From Anaeromyxobacter oryzae (GTDB lineage: Bacteria; Myxococcota; Myxococcia; Myxococcales; Anaeromyxobacteraceae): a DNA stretch of 64,000 nt. Shown one piece after another: positions 24,863-34,169 of this stretch. Each line of letters begins with the position of its first letter. The first letter of the stretch is position 1. The notes under the pieces are model-generated. The model made no database searches and was not told the origin of the DNA. It worked only from the letters and a program-made list of their open reading frames with translations. Position numbers and translations under genes: made by a program. Location of the stretch: the NCBI RefSeq assembly GCF_023169945.1, contig NZ_AP025591.1, forward strand, positions 6,060,501 through 6,124,500, written 5' to 3'.

Positions 24863-27169
24863 GTGGCCGTTGCGACGCAGCGGCGACGTGGCCTACATGC
24901 CGGAGTGCGGACCTTCCTGCGCGTCACCCTGCCGTTGCTCGCGGGACTGGCACTCCTCGCCTGGGGTGCCGCGCTGGTCGTGAACACGACGGCGCGGTCG
25001 TGGTTCCTCCGCGACGTGACGCTGCGCGCGCGGCTCGCGTCCGCCGGGGCCCAGCAGGCGCTCGCCGCGCACCTCGTCGCGGGCGAGCAGGGCAAGATCG
25101 CGACCCTGCTCGACGCCCTCGCGCGGGACGAGCGGATCCTGGCCGCCGCGGTGTGCTCGCCGACGTTCTCGGCCATCGCCAGCACGACCGGCTTCCCCGA
25201 GCGCTGGTCCTGCGAGGTCCTCGGCGCGGCGCGGCCGCCGGCGACGGCGCCGCTCGTGGATCTCGACCTCGCGGCGGCGGGCGAGGGCGGACCGGTGCAC
25301 GTCAGCATGCACGCCATCGAGGCGGACGGCGCCGTGCGCGGGACGCTCGTCCTCGTGCACGACATGAGCTACCTCGCGCGCCGCGAGCGCGCGATGAACC
25401 GGTTCACCTTCGGTGCATTCGCGGTGTTCGGGCTGCTCGCGTCCGTGTTCACGGTCGTGGTGCGCCGCGCGTCGTGGCGGAGCTGGACCGACGAGCTCCG
25501 CCGCCTGCTCTCGGTCGCGCGCTTCCCGGGCGCGACGCCGGCCAAGGCGCCGCCGGGCGCGTTCAGCCCGATCCTGGCGGATCTCCGCGCGCTCCTCGCG
25601 GAGGTGGCGGGGGAACGCTCCTCGGCGGAGCGAGGGCCCTGGTCGCGGGAGCGGCTGCAGCGCGTCCTGCGCGAGACGCTGCACGGCGATCGCGTCGTGA
25701 TCCTCGCGAACCGCGAGCCGTACATCCACGAGCGCGGCGAGGACGGCGCGGTCCGCGTGCAGCACCCGGCGAGCGGCCTCGTGACGGCGCTCGAGCCGGT
25801 CATGCGCGCGTGCTCCGGCACGTGGGTCGCGCACGGCAGCGGCCCGGCGGACCGGGAGACGGTGGACCGCGACGACCGGATCCGCGTCCCGCCCGGCGAG
25901 GAGTCGTACGCGCTGCGCCGGGTGTGGCTCTCCCGCGAGGAGGAGCGCGGCTACTACTACGGCTTCTCCAACGAAGGGCTCTGGCCGCTCTGCCACATCG
26001 CCGACACCCGGCCCGAGTTCCGCGTGGCCGACTTCCGCCAGTACGCGCGCGTGAACCGGCGCTTCGCCGACGCGGTCGCCGAAGAGGTGACCGGGCCCGA
26101 TCCGATCGTGCTCGTGCAGGACTACCACTTCGCGCTCGCGCCCCGGATGATCCGAGAGCGGCTCCCGCGCTCCACGATCATCACCTTCTGGCACATCCCC
26201 TGGCCGAACGCGGAGCGGTTCGGGATCTGCCCCTGGGAGCGCGACCTCCTCCAGGGGCTCCTCGGGAGCAGCATCCTCGGGTTCCACACCCAGCAGCACT
26301 GCAACAACTTCATCGACGCGGTGGACCACTACCTCGAGGCCCGCATCGACCGCGAGCGGCAGGCGGTCGTGCAGGGCGGCCGGGAGTGCCTGGTCCGCAG
26401 CTACCCGATCTCCATCGAGTGGCCGAACCGCTGGGCGGAGGCGGCGCCGCCGCCAGCGGAGTGCCGGCGCGCCGTCTTCCAGGAGCTGGGGCTCGGGCCC
26501 GACGCGCTCCTCGGCGTGGGCGTCGACCGGCTCGACTACACCAAGGGCATCGAGGAGCGGCTCCTCGCGGTGGAGCGGACGCTCGAGCGCTTCCCGCACC
26601 TCGCCGGCAGGTTCACCTTCGCCCAGCTCGCGGCGCCCAGCCGGACGCTCATCGCGAAGTACCGGGCGCTGAACGAGGGCGTCGAGCGGCTCGCCGCGCG
26701 CATCAATGCGCGGTTCGGCTCCGGGTCGTACCGGCCGATCGTGCTCGAGCGGGCGCACCACGAGCCCGCGGCGGTGTTCAGGTACCTGCGCGCCGCGGAC
26801 GTCTGCTACGTGAGCAGCCTCCACGACGGGATGAACCTCGTCGCGAAGGAGTTCGTGGCAGCGCGCCAGGACGAGCGCGGCGTCCTCGTCCTGAGCCGCT
26901 TCACGGGGGCGGCGCGCGAGCTCACCGAGGCGCTCCTCGTGAACCCCTACGACCTCGAGGAGGCGAGCGCGGCCCTCGCGACCGCGCTCGGCATGACCGC
27001 GGCGGAGCAGGCGGAGCGGATGCACGCCATGCGCGCCGTCGTCGCCGAGCTGAACGTGTACCGGTGGGCGGGCCACATGCTCGCCGACGCGGCGCGCGTC
27101 CGGCAGCGCGGCCGGCTCTCGCAGCGGCTCTCGATGGGCCTGCGCGCCGTGGACGGCGCGCCGCAGTGA
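24863..27169 (+). CDS. otsA: Membrane-anchored trehalose-6-phosphate synthase with extracytoplasmic N-terminal domain
   Basis: 768 residues from GTG 24863; GTG 24905 is an alternative start. Residues 20-42 and 180-200 are membrane helices flanking a 135-residue extracytoplasmic segment with two cysteines (C98, C117). GT20 follows from about 275: LANREPY, HPASGLVTALEP, LVQDYHFALAPRMIRERLP, FWHIPWPNAERF, GVDRLDYTKGIEERL and SSLHDGMNLVAKEFVA. These are the OtsA motifs for glucose-6-phosphate and nucleotide-sugar binding, so it makes trehalose-6-phosphate. Ordinary OtsA is about 470 residues and soluble; the 270-residue membrane module resembles the input half of a sensor kinase. otsB follows 37 bases later. 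Confidence 0.88.
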   Translation: MAVATQRRRGLHAGVRTFLRVTLPLLAGLALLAWGAALVVNTTARSWFLRDVTLRARLASAGAQQALAAHLVAGEQGKIATLLDALARDERILAAAVCSPTFSAIASTTGFPERWSCEVLGAARPPATAPLVDLDLAAAGEGGPVHVSMHAIEADGAVRGTLVLVHDMSYLARRERAMNRFTFGAFAVFGLLASVFTVVVRRASWRSWTDELRRLLSVARFPGATPAKAPPGAFSPILADLRALLAEVAGERSSAERGPWSRERLQRVLRETLHGDRVVILANREPYIHERGEDGAVRVQHPASGLVTALEPVMRACSGTWVAHGSGPADRETVDRDDRIRVPPGEESYALRRVWLSREEERGYYYGFSNEGLWPLCHIADTRPEFRVADFRQYARVNRRFADAVAEEVTGPDPIVLVQDYHFALAPRMIRERLPRSTIITFWHIPWPNAERFGICPWERDLLQGLLGSSILGFHTQQHCNNFIDAVDHYLEARIDRERQAVVQGGRECLVRSYPISIEWPNRWAEAAPPPAECRRAVFQELGLGPDALLGVGVDRLDYTKGIEERLLAVERTLERFPHLAGRFTFAQLAAPSRTLIAKYRALNEGVERLAARINARFGSGSYRPIVLERAHHEPAAVFRYLRAADVCYVSSLHDGMNLVAKEFVAARQDERGVLVLSRFTGAARELTEALLVNPYDLEEASAALATALGMTAAEQAERMHAMRAVVAELNVYRWAGHMLADAARVRQRGRLSQRLSMGLRAVDGAPQ

Positions 27170-27206
27170 ACGGAACGGCCGGCGTGACGCCGGCGAGGGG
27201 GCGCCG

Positions 27207-28001
27207 ATGATCCCGATCCTGAGCCCGGACGCCCGCGGCGTCGTCGACGCGCTCGCCCGCGACCGCACGATGCTCGCGTTCGACTTCGACGGGACGCTCG
27301 CGCCCTACGTCCCCCGCCCCGAGGACGCGCAGCTCCCGCCGGCGACGCGCGCGCTCCTCCGTACGACGGCGCTGCTCTACCCGTGTGCCGTCGTGTCCGG
27401 GCGCGCCCGCGCCGACGTGGCCGCCCGCGTGAGCGGCATCCCGCTCGTCGCCGTGGTGGGAAACCACGGTGCGGATCCAGGCTTCGGGCCCATCGACCGG
27501 CGGCTCGCCGATCGGGTCGCGGCCTGGATCCCGGCGCTCCGCGCGGCGCTCGCGAGCGAGCCCGGCGTCGTCCTCGAGGACAAGCGCCTCAGCGTGGCGC
27601 TCCACCACCGCGCGGCGCCGTTCGGGCCCATCGCGCTCCGCCACATCCTCCGCGCGACGTCGCGGCTCGAGGGCGCGCGCGTGTTCGCGGGGCGCGACGT
27701 GGTGAACGTCGTGCCCGCCGGCGCGCCGACCAAGGGCGACGCGATCTGCGCGCTGTGCGATCGCCAGGGGACCCGCCTCGCCGTGTACGTCGGCGACGAC
27801 CGCAGCGACGAGGACGCGTTCCGGTGCGACGCGGTGCGGATCGCGATCCGCGTGGGCGACACGCCGGCCTCCTCCGCACGCTTCCACCTCCCCGAGCAAG
27901 GGGCCGTGGACGAGCTGCTCCGCGTGCTCGTGGCGGCGCGAGCGCGGCAGGACGGGCTCGGGGAGCGGTGGGAGGGGTTCGTCCGCGCGGTCGGGGCGTG
28001 A
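27207..28001 (+). CDS. otsB: Trehalose-6-phosphate phosphatase
   Basis: 264 residues, HAD superfamily. AFDFDGTLAPYV is motif I with the nucleophilic aspartate; VVSGRARADV, VGNHGA, LEDKRLSVALHHR and YVGDDRSDEDAF (motif IV metal ligands) follow in OtsB order. It removes phosphate from trehalose-6-phosphate, completing synthesis with the upstream otsA. ATG 27207 follows GAGGGGGCGCCG. The enzyme is cytosolic. Confidence 0.93.
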   Translation: MIPILSPDARGVVDALARDRTMLAFDFDGTLAPYVPRPEDAQLPPATRALLRTTALLYPCAVVSGRARADVAARVSGIPLVAVVGNHGADPGFGPIDRRLADRVAAWIPALRAALASEPGVVLEDKRLSVALHHRAAPFGPIALRHILRATSRLEGARVFAGRDVVNVVPAGAPTKGDAICALCDRQGTRLAVYVGDDRSDEDAFRCDAVRIAIRVGDTPASSARFHLPEQGAVDELLRVLVAARARQDGLGERWEGFVRAVGA

Positions 28002-28041
28002 GGAGACGCTGCGCGCGGGAGGTCGGCGGGGCGCCGCGCCG

Positions 28042-28518
28042 TCAGCCGAGGTCGACGCGGACGACGCCGGGTGGCACGCGTCCGTCCGCCAGCACCGCGA
28101 GCCGGTCGCGCGTCGTCGTCCTCCCGTCCACCGCGTCCTGCACCATCGCGCAGACCGCGACGAACGCCGCGCGGTTCGGGGGGACCTTGCCGGTCTCCCA
28201 GTGCGACATGGTCTCCGGGGTGACGTCGAGGAGGCGGGCGAGGTCGGAGGCCCGGAGCCGGAGCGCCTTGCGCATCGCGCGGAGCGCCTCTCCGCCGCGG
28301 ACCCCGGCGTCGGCGAGCGCGCAGCACGCCGCGAGGCGAAACCGCGCGGCGGTCGCCTCGTCCACGTGCACGCCGTCGCACCGGCCGCAGCGACGGGCGG
28401 GGACCGCCGCGGACGCGATCACGGCCGAGCCCGGAAGCTGGAAGTTGAGCGTCTCCGTCGTGTGGTCCAGGTCGCCGGTCCCGCAGCGCGGACAACGGGC
28501 GGTGTCGGATGGGTCCAC
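28042..28518 (-). CDS. MqsA/YgiT-like zinc-finger and HTH regulator
   Basis: 158 residues from GTG 28518. The N-terminus has two CxxC pairs (CPRCG and CGRCDG), as in MqsA-type antitoxins. The centre has an XRE helix-turn-helix, RKALRLRASDLARLLDVTPETMSHWETGKVPP. This architecture is usual for type II antitoxins and YgiT-like regulators, but no MqsR-like toxin is adjacent, so a stand-alone regulator is as likely. The genes on either side are otsB (convergent) and the sigma factor (upstream, same strand). Confidence 0.8.
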   Translation of the reverse strand: MDPSDTARCPRCGTGDLDHTTETLNFQLPGSAVIASAAVPARRCGRCDGVHVDEATAARFRLAACCALADAGVRGGEALRAMRKALRLRASDLARLLDVTPETMSHWETGKVPPNRAAFVAVCAMVQDAVDGRTTTRDRLAVLADGRVPPGVVRVDLG

Positions 28519-28572
28519 GGCTCGCTCCCGGGGCGGAAGAGGTGATCGCGAAGAGGTGATCGCCCTCCGCGC

Positions 28573-29277
28573 CTAGGCGGCGCGCCGCTCCGCCTCGGGC
28601 TGGAGATAGCCGCGGAGGAACCGCTTCGTCTGGGTCTCGACCTGGCGCACCCGCTCGCGCGACACGCCCCACCGCTGCCCGATCCTCTCGAGCGTGTCGG
28701 GCGGATCCTGCTGCAGGCGCGTGTGGATGATGTCCCAGCCGAGCTCGCCGATGCGCCCGCGAACCCTGTCGAGTGCGCCGCGGACCTGGCGGTCGCCTTC
28801 CGCGGCCGCGTACACGTCGGCCGGGCCGGGCCCCTCGTCCTCGATCCGATCGAGGTACGAGACGTCCCCGTCCTCGCCGAGCGGGCTGTCGAGCGAGAGG
28901 TCCGCGAGGGCGACGGTCCCGCTCCGAGGCCGCACCGCCGAGCGCGCCTGCTTGAGGTACCGCCAGACGTACGCGCGGATCCACCAGACGGCGTAGGTCG
29001 AGAAGCGCGTCCCGGCGTCCGGGTCGAACTTCTCGATGGCGCGAACGAGCCCCAGGTTGCCCTCCTGCACGAGCTCGTCGAGGGGGATCGTCCCCCGCGC
29101 CTGCTTCCGCACGAACGACACCACGAGCGGCAGGTGCCGGGCCACGAGCTCGTCTCGCGCCGCGATGTCTCCGTCCCGCGCACGCGCTGCGAGCGCCCGC
29201 TCGGCCTCCCGCGAGAGAGGCGGCCGTGCACGCGCCGCCGCGAGCGCCGGCGCCAGCGCTCCCATCTCCGACTTCAT
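28573..29277 (-). CDS. RpoH-like sigma-70 family factor
   Basis: 234 residues from ATG 29277, chosen because AAAAGGGAGA lies just upstream; ATG 29292 has no ribosome site. Region 2 is clear: LVARHLPLVVSFVRKQ, LVQEGNLGLVRAIEKFDPDAGTRFSTYAVWWIRAYV (2.3/2.4). Region 4 is WDIIHTRLQQDPPDTLERIGQRWGVSRERVRQVE, close to RpoH. A recognisable region 3 and the RpoH box are not seen. It is probably an alternative sigma factor of the heat-shock branch. Its regulon cannot be inferred, although an MqsA-like regulator gene lies 54 bases downstream. Confidence 0.87.
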   Translation of the reverse strand: MKSEMGALAPALAAARARPPLSREAERALAARARDGDIAARDELVARHLPLVVSFVRKQARGTIPLDELVQEGNLGLVRAIEKFDPDAGTRFSTYAVWWIRAYVWRYLKQARSAVRPRSGTVALADLSLDSPLGEDGDVSYLDRIEDEGPGPADVYAAAEGDRQVRGALDRVRGRIGELGWDIIHTRLQQDPPDTLERIGQRWGVSRERVRQVETQTKRFLRGYLQPEAERRAA

Positions 29278-29364
29278 CGTCTCCCTTTTCATGACATGTA
29301 CTGAACGGGCGACGGTTGAAGAAAATTCAAGCGACGCGATCGAACGCCGTCCGGAGGTCCGGGC

Positions 29365-30483
29365 TCACCGCGCGAGGGGCTCCGCACGGGGATAGCTCCC
29401 GAGGAGCTTCACGCCCGCGCTCACGGCCCGGAGGTCGGCGAGCGCCGCGGCGACCGCCTCGTCGGTTTCGTGTCCCTCGAGGTCGAGGAAGAAGGCGTAC
29501 TCCCAGGCCCGTCGCCCGGTGGGACGGCTCTCGATGCGGGTGAGGTTCACGCCGCGCCGGGCGAGCGGCTCGAGGACCCGGAGCAGCACGCCTGGGCCGT
29601 CCTTCACGCTGACGACGAGGCTGGTCCGATCCTTCCCGCTGCGCGTGGACGGCTTGCGCCCGAGGACCCAGAAGCGCGTCGCGTCCCCGCCGGCGTCCTG
29701 CACGCCTTCCGCGGCGATGCGCAGATCGAACAGCCGCGCCGCGACGTCGGGCGCGATCGCCGCGCCCTCGGGGTCCTCGCGCGCGAGGCGGGCGGCCTCG
29801 GTCGCGCTCGACGCCACGAGCGGCGTCGCCTGCGGCAGGTTCGCCGAGAGCCAGCGCTCGCACTGCCGGAGCAGCTCCGGCTGCGCGTAGACGCGCCTCA
29901 CGGCGGCGCGATCGACGTCGTGGTGGACGAGGAGCGCGAGCTCGAGGGGGAGCAGGATCTCCGCGACGACCCGCAGCTCGCTCTCGAGGAACGCGTCGAG
30001 CGTCGGGTCCACCACGCCCTGCGTCGCGCTCTCCACGGGGACGACGCCGTAGTCGGTCTGGCCGCCCTCGACGGCGTGGAACACGGCTGCGATGGAGCGC
30101 TGCGGGAGCGCGTGCGCGGAGAGGCCGAACTGGTACTTCACCGCCTGCTGGGAGAACGCGCCCTCGGGCCCGAGGAACGCGACCCGGAGCGGCCGCTCCA
30201 GGCTGAGGCACGCGCTCATGATCTCCTGGAAGACGGGGCGGATCGCCTCGCGCGGGAAGGGACCGGCGGCGAGCGCCTCCAGGCGCGCCAGGATCTCCCG
30301 CTCGCGCGCGGGCACGTGGAACGGAGCGGAGGGCTGCGCGGCGCGCTTGTGCTCGCCGACCTCCGCGGCGATGCGGGCACGCTCGTTGAGGAGCGCGAGG
30401 ATCCGCTCGTCGATGGCGTCGATGAGCGTGCGGAGCTCGACGAGGGTGCGCGGCGCGGCGGTCGGTGGTCCGGAGGTCGTCAT
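29365..30483 (-). CDS. pheA: Bifunctional chorismate mutase / prephenate dehydratase
   Basis: 372 residues. An AroQ chorismate mutase (about 12-95: LRTLIDAIDERILALLNERARIA) is followed by prephenate dehydratase (about 97-275, FLGPEGAFSQQA to GGDATRFWVLGR with the catalytic TRF) and a C-terminal ACT domain carrying the phenylalanine-binding ESRPTGRRAWEY. It converts chorismate to phenylpyruvate with Phe feedback. ATG 30483 is preceded by CAGGAGCC. It is a stand-alone gene with its own upstream region. Confidence 0.95.
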   Translation of the reverse strand: MTTSGPPTAAPRTLVELRTLIDAIDERILALLNERARIAAEVGEHKRAAQPSAPFHVPAREREILARLEALAAGPFPREAIRPVFQEIMSACLSLERPLRVAFLGPEGAFSQQAVKYQFGLSAHALPQRSIAAVFHAVEGGQTDYGVVPVESATQGVVDPTLDAFLESELRVVAEILLPLELALLVHHDVDRAAVRRVYAQPELLRQCERWLSANLPQATPLVASSATEAARLAREDPEGAAIAPDVAARLFDLRIAAEGVQDAGGDATRFWVLGRKPSTRSGKDRTSLVVSVKDGPGVLLRVLEPLARRGVNLTRIESRPTGRRAWEYAFFLDLEGHETDEAVAAALADLRAVSAGVKLLGSYPRAEPLAR

Positions 30484-30631
30484 GGCTCCTGCCCAGCAGA
30501 GGGGAAGGCGACGAACATAGTACGGGAGCGGACCTCCCTGCTGTTCGGCGAGCCTGCGGGCGAGCCGCGACGGAGCGCTTGCCGGCTGTGCACCCGGCGT
30601 GACAAGGTCCGCCGCAGGGAGGGAGGGGCGG

Positions 30632-32149
30632 ATGGGATCGAGGACCGGGAGGCGACCGCTGCGGATCGCGGGCGGGGTCTTCGCCGCGCTCGCGGCGGCC
30701 TACGGGGTGCTGCTCCTGCCGGACCCGGAGCCGCCGCCGCCCCCGCCCGCGCAGGACCCGGCGGTGCGCGCGTTCGCCTGGAACCAGGACGCGTCCTGGG
30801 ATCGGCTCGAGGAGCGCTGGGCGCACGCGCGCCGGGCGGGTTGCGGGGCGGTCGCGCCCGGCGTGAGCGCCGGGCTCCGGGAGCTCGAGGTCCGCATCGA
30901 TCGCCTGCGGAGCGGCGCCTTCGCGGCCGACGCGCCGATCCTCGCCGAGGCGGAGCAGGCGGTGTTCGAGCTCGGTCCGCGCGTCGGTGCCTGCCCAGAG
31001 CGCCTCCCCGAGTACCTCGACGCCGTCGTCCGGCTCCGCGACGCGGTGAAGCGGCAGTCGGAGCGCTGGAGCATGGCCGACCGCGCCACGCGGGAGGCGC
31101 TGTACCGGCTGCTGTACGGCGGCCGGGCCGCCGTCGAGGAGGTGATCCTCCAGGTCCCGCCCGGCGCCGCGCCACCCGCGCTCACGCCGGGTACCGACGA
31201 GCCCTCGGCGACGCCCGCCGCCTCCATCCTCGGCGTGAAGGTCCACAGCGGGGACATCCTCGTCTCGCGCGGCGGCGCCCCGATCTCGGCGCTGATCGCG
31301 CGCGGGAACGACTTCCCGGGGAACTTCTCCCACATCGCGCTCGTCCACGTGGACGCGGCGACGGGCGTCGTGAGCATCGTGGAGTCGCACATCGAGCGCG
31401 GCGTCACCGTGTCGACGCCGGAGGACTACCTCCGGGACACGAAGCTCCGGATCATGGTCCTCCGGCTGCGCGCAGACCTCCCGGCGATCGCCGCGGATCC
31501 CATGCTCCCGCACCGCGCCGCCACCGCGGCGCTGGAGAACGCGCGGACGCGTCGCATCCCGTACGACTTCGCGATGGACCGGGAGGACGCGACCCGGCTG
31601 TTCTGCTCGGAGGTCGCTGCGGACGGGTACCGCCGCCGTGGCGTCGCCCTGTGGATGGGGCTCTCGCACATCTCCTCGCCCGGCCTGCAGCGCTGGCTGG
31701 CCGCGCTCGGCGTGCGCCACTTCGAGACGCTCGAGCCGTCGGACCTCGAGTACGACCCCCAGCTCCGGATCGTCGCGGAGTGGCGCGACCCGGACACCCT
31801 CCGGAAGGACCACTACGACAGCGCGGTCACGCAGGCGATGCTCGACGCGGCCGTGGCGGGCGCGCCCCTCCGGTACGACCGGTGGAAGCTCCCGTTCGCC
31901 CGCGTCGTGAAGGGATACAGCGTCCTCCTGAACGCCCTCGGCGCCGTGGGGCCGGTGCCGAAGGGGATGAGCGCGGCGGCCGGCCTCCGGAGCTCGTGGT
32001 ACGCGGCGCGCCACGCGGAGCTGCGCGCGCGCCTGGAGCGCCGCGCCGACCAGCACCGGGCGGCGGCCGGCTACCCGCCGCCGTTCTGGCGTCTCGTCCG
32101 GATGGCGCGCGAGGAGCTGGAAGCGCTCGGGACGGTCCGGCCCGGGTGA
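30632..32149 (+). CDS. YiiX-like permuted papain-fold (NlpC/P60-type) membrane-anchored protein
   Basis: 505 residues from ATG 30632, which follows GGGAGGGGCGG. One N-terminal helix (IAGGVFAALAAAYGVLLL) and a Pro-rich spacer precede a helical region. From about residue 205 comes the permuted papain fold: HSGDILVSRGG, FSHIALVHVD, VSIVESHIERGV and, near residue 325, RLFCSEVAADGY. SHIAL supplies the His and FCSE the Cys of YiiX/NlpC-type enzymes, which cleave amide or acyl bonds in the cell envelope. The C-terminal third is not recognised. The substrate is unknown. Confidence 0.78.
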   Translation: MGSRTGRRPLRIAGGVFAALAAAYGVLLLPDPEPPPPPPAQDPAVRAFAWNQDASWDRLEERWAHARRAGCGAVAPGVSAGLRELEVRIDRLRSGAFAADAPILAEAEQAVFELGPRVGACPERLPEYLDAVVRLRDAVKRQSERWSMADRATREALYRLLYGGRAAVEEVILQVPPGAAPPALTPGTDEPSATPAASILGVKVHSGDILVSRGGAPISALIARGNDFPGNFSHIALVHVDAATGVVSIVESHIERGVTVSTPEDYLRDTKLRIMVLRLRADLPAIAADPMLPHRAATAALENARTRRIPYDFAMDREDATRLFCSEVAADGYRRRGVALWMGLSHISSPGLQRWLAALGVRHFETLEPSDLEYDPQLRIVAEWRDPDTLRKDHYDSAVTQAMLDAAVAGAPLRYDRWKLPFARVVKGYSVLLNALGAVGPVPKGMSAAAGLRSSWYAARHAELRARLERRADQHRAAAGYPPPFWRLVRMAREELEALGTVRPG

Positions 32150-32227
32150 GGGGAGGGGCGCTCGCCGCTCCCGGTCGCCGCGTTTTCGCTGCTGCGGCCG
32201 GTCGCCGTGGTATATCCGCGACCGCCT

Positions 32228-32301
<74 letters not shown>

Positions 32302-32322
32302 CTCACTCCCTCTCGCAGGATG

Positions 32323-32353
32323 CCGGGCGACCGCGCCTGGCGCGGTCGCCCGG
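32323..32353 (+). terminator. Hairpin downstream of tRNA-Arg
   Basis: A perfect 13-bp stem, CCGGGCGACCGCG with CGCGGTCGCCCGG, around loop CCTGG, 22 bases after the tRNA. There is no T-run, so it may be a processing or rho-assisted stop rather than a classic intrinsic terminator. Confidence 0.55.
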
Positions 32354-32570
32354 GCCGGACCCGGCGGATCTCGAGGTCAGTGCAGCTCGCCCTCGTCGCC
32401 GCCGTGTACCCGCTCGTCGTCCGGTGCCTCGGCCGGCCGGCCATGGGCCAACTCCGGTGAAGATGGGCCCAGTGGCCGATCGCCCGCGGCCCACGGCCCG
32501 TCCGAGGCGACTCGACCCGGGGAGGCGTCCCGCCGGGGCGTGCTCCAGCCCGGGCCCGCCGGTACGGATC

Positions 32571-33942
32571 TCACACGTCGCAGTCGAAGTCCGTGCCGCC
32601 CAAGCGGCGGACGGCGCCGTCGTGGAGCTGGAAGAGGAACAGCCCGCGCTCGCACGCCGAGTTCCCATTCGTCTCCACCACGAGGAGGCGCAGCGCGAGG
32701 TCCGGGAAGGCCGTCAGGTACGCCGCGCGGATCGCGATGGGCGCCCCGCTGCCCCAATCCAGCTCGCGATCGAGGGACACCTCCTGCGTGCCTCCGCCTG
32801 CGTCCGGGATCCGGATCGTGATCCGCTCGCCGTCCACCGTCCACGCGCGCTTGGGCAACGCGCAAGGCGGGTCGAACCGGGCGGGCTGCGGGAGCCACGC
32901 GACGATCGCGGGCCCCGTCGAGTCCGGCAGCGAGACCACCGCCCGGCCGGAGTAGCGGCGAGGAGCCGTGTCGCAACCCTGGCAGTCGACGGTGGGGTAC
33001 ACGACGCCCTCGAGGCGGACCTCGGTCACCTGGAGGACGGCGCGCGGTGGTGAAGGCGTAGTACGCGCCGCGCCGCTCGCCGGCAGGGACGTCGAAGCTG
33101 ACGGCGGGGCGCGGGACGAACATCACCTCCTCGTTCATCGCCAGCACCTCGCGCTCGACCATCCGGCGCACCTTCGCGCGGGCCGCCGGCGGCAATGGCG
33201 CGTCGTCCGGGATCCCGCCGATGCTCCGCGCGAGGGCCTTCCAGTCGTGGGACGGTGGAGCCTCGACGTCGCGATACCCGGGCTGCGACAGGCCGAGGCT
33301 CACGAGGGCGGGGGTCGCACCGGCGCCGATGGGCGACGGCGTGTCGCGCGCCGCGGCCGGAGGCGGCCCGCAGGAGGGCTCCGCCGGCGGCCTCCCGTCG
33401 AGCATCGGGGCGAGGAGGACAGCCGCATGGTTCCGCCTCGCCTCGTCCCGCTCGGCGCGGGATCCGGCCAGGGCGCGGGCGACGGCGCGCTCCGATGCGT
33501 CGTAGGTGAGCGCGCACGTCGCGAGGGCGCCCTCCGTGCCGTCGGCGAGCCGGACCGAGGAGCGACCCTCCTGCCGCTCGACGACGGCGACGAGGGTACC
33601 CGGTGGAACCGGTCGCGGCCGGCCGTCCGGGAGGCGCAGCTCGACGGGCCAGAGCACCGCCGCCTCGACGTCCCCGGGCTCGGCGGCGTCGCCGCCGGCC
33701 GGCGCCGGGGCGGGAGGCGGCGGTCCGGCCGGCGCTGGGGGCGCGGCGACCGGAGCCGGAGCCGCCGGCGGAGCGGCGTTCGCGACCCTCGCCGCAGACC
33801 GGGGAGCCGGCGGGCGGGGCTCGTCCGCGTACGGATCGGCGTCGCGTGCCATCGTCACCGCGAGCGCGGCGAGGGCCGCCGTCAGGAGCAGCAGGAGCAC
33901 GAGACGTCGATCGGGCACGTTCCCTCCCTTGCGAGGAGCCAC
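32571..33942 (-). pseudogene. Membrane/secreted protein of unknown function broken by a single-base frameshift
   Basis: The first part (33942 to about 33045, 300 residues) has a membrane anchor or signal (RRLVLLLLLTAALAALAVT), a long Pro/Ala spacer, an SH3-like stretch (PPGTLVAVVERQ-GRSSVRLADGTEG) and ends in AYYAFTTAR. From there the sensible reading jumps one frame to VLQVTEVRLEGVVYPTVDC and runs to 32571. Removing one C of the GCGCGCC run at about 33038-33046 joins both into one protein of about 456 residues. The second part has normal composition (FDPPCALPK, SACERGLFLFQLHDG). It is either a recent mutation or a sequence error. The family is not recognised. Confidence 0.65.
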
Positions 33943-34169
33943 CGTGGCGCCGGAGCGGCCCGAGGCTCACGGTTCGCCGCGAGTGCATTGGTAGCCGATC
34001 ACCGGCAGGCCCCGCGAGGCGATTCCGTCGCGGGCGCCTCCGCAGCCCAGCCGGCCCCGCCGCCGGCCCGCCGCTCACCGCTTCGCCCGGGGTGAGCCAT
34101 CAGCGGTCCAACCTGGGGCGAGAACATCCAGAAGCTCGCGTGCCGCGCTAAGCTCGCACGACGCACCGT

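Noticed and set aside
28042..28518. Complete MqsRA toxin-antitoxin pair
   Set aside because: No small MqsR-like toxin gene lies on either side; only the antitoxin-like protein is present.
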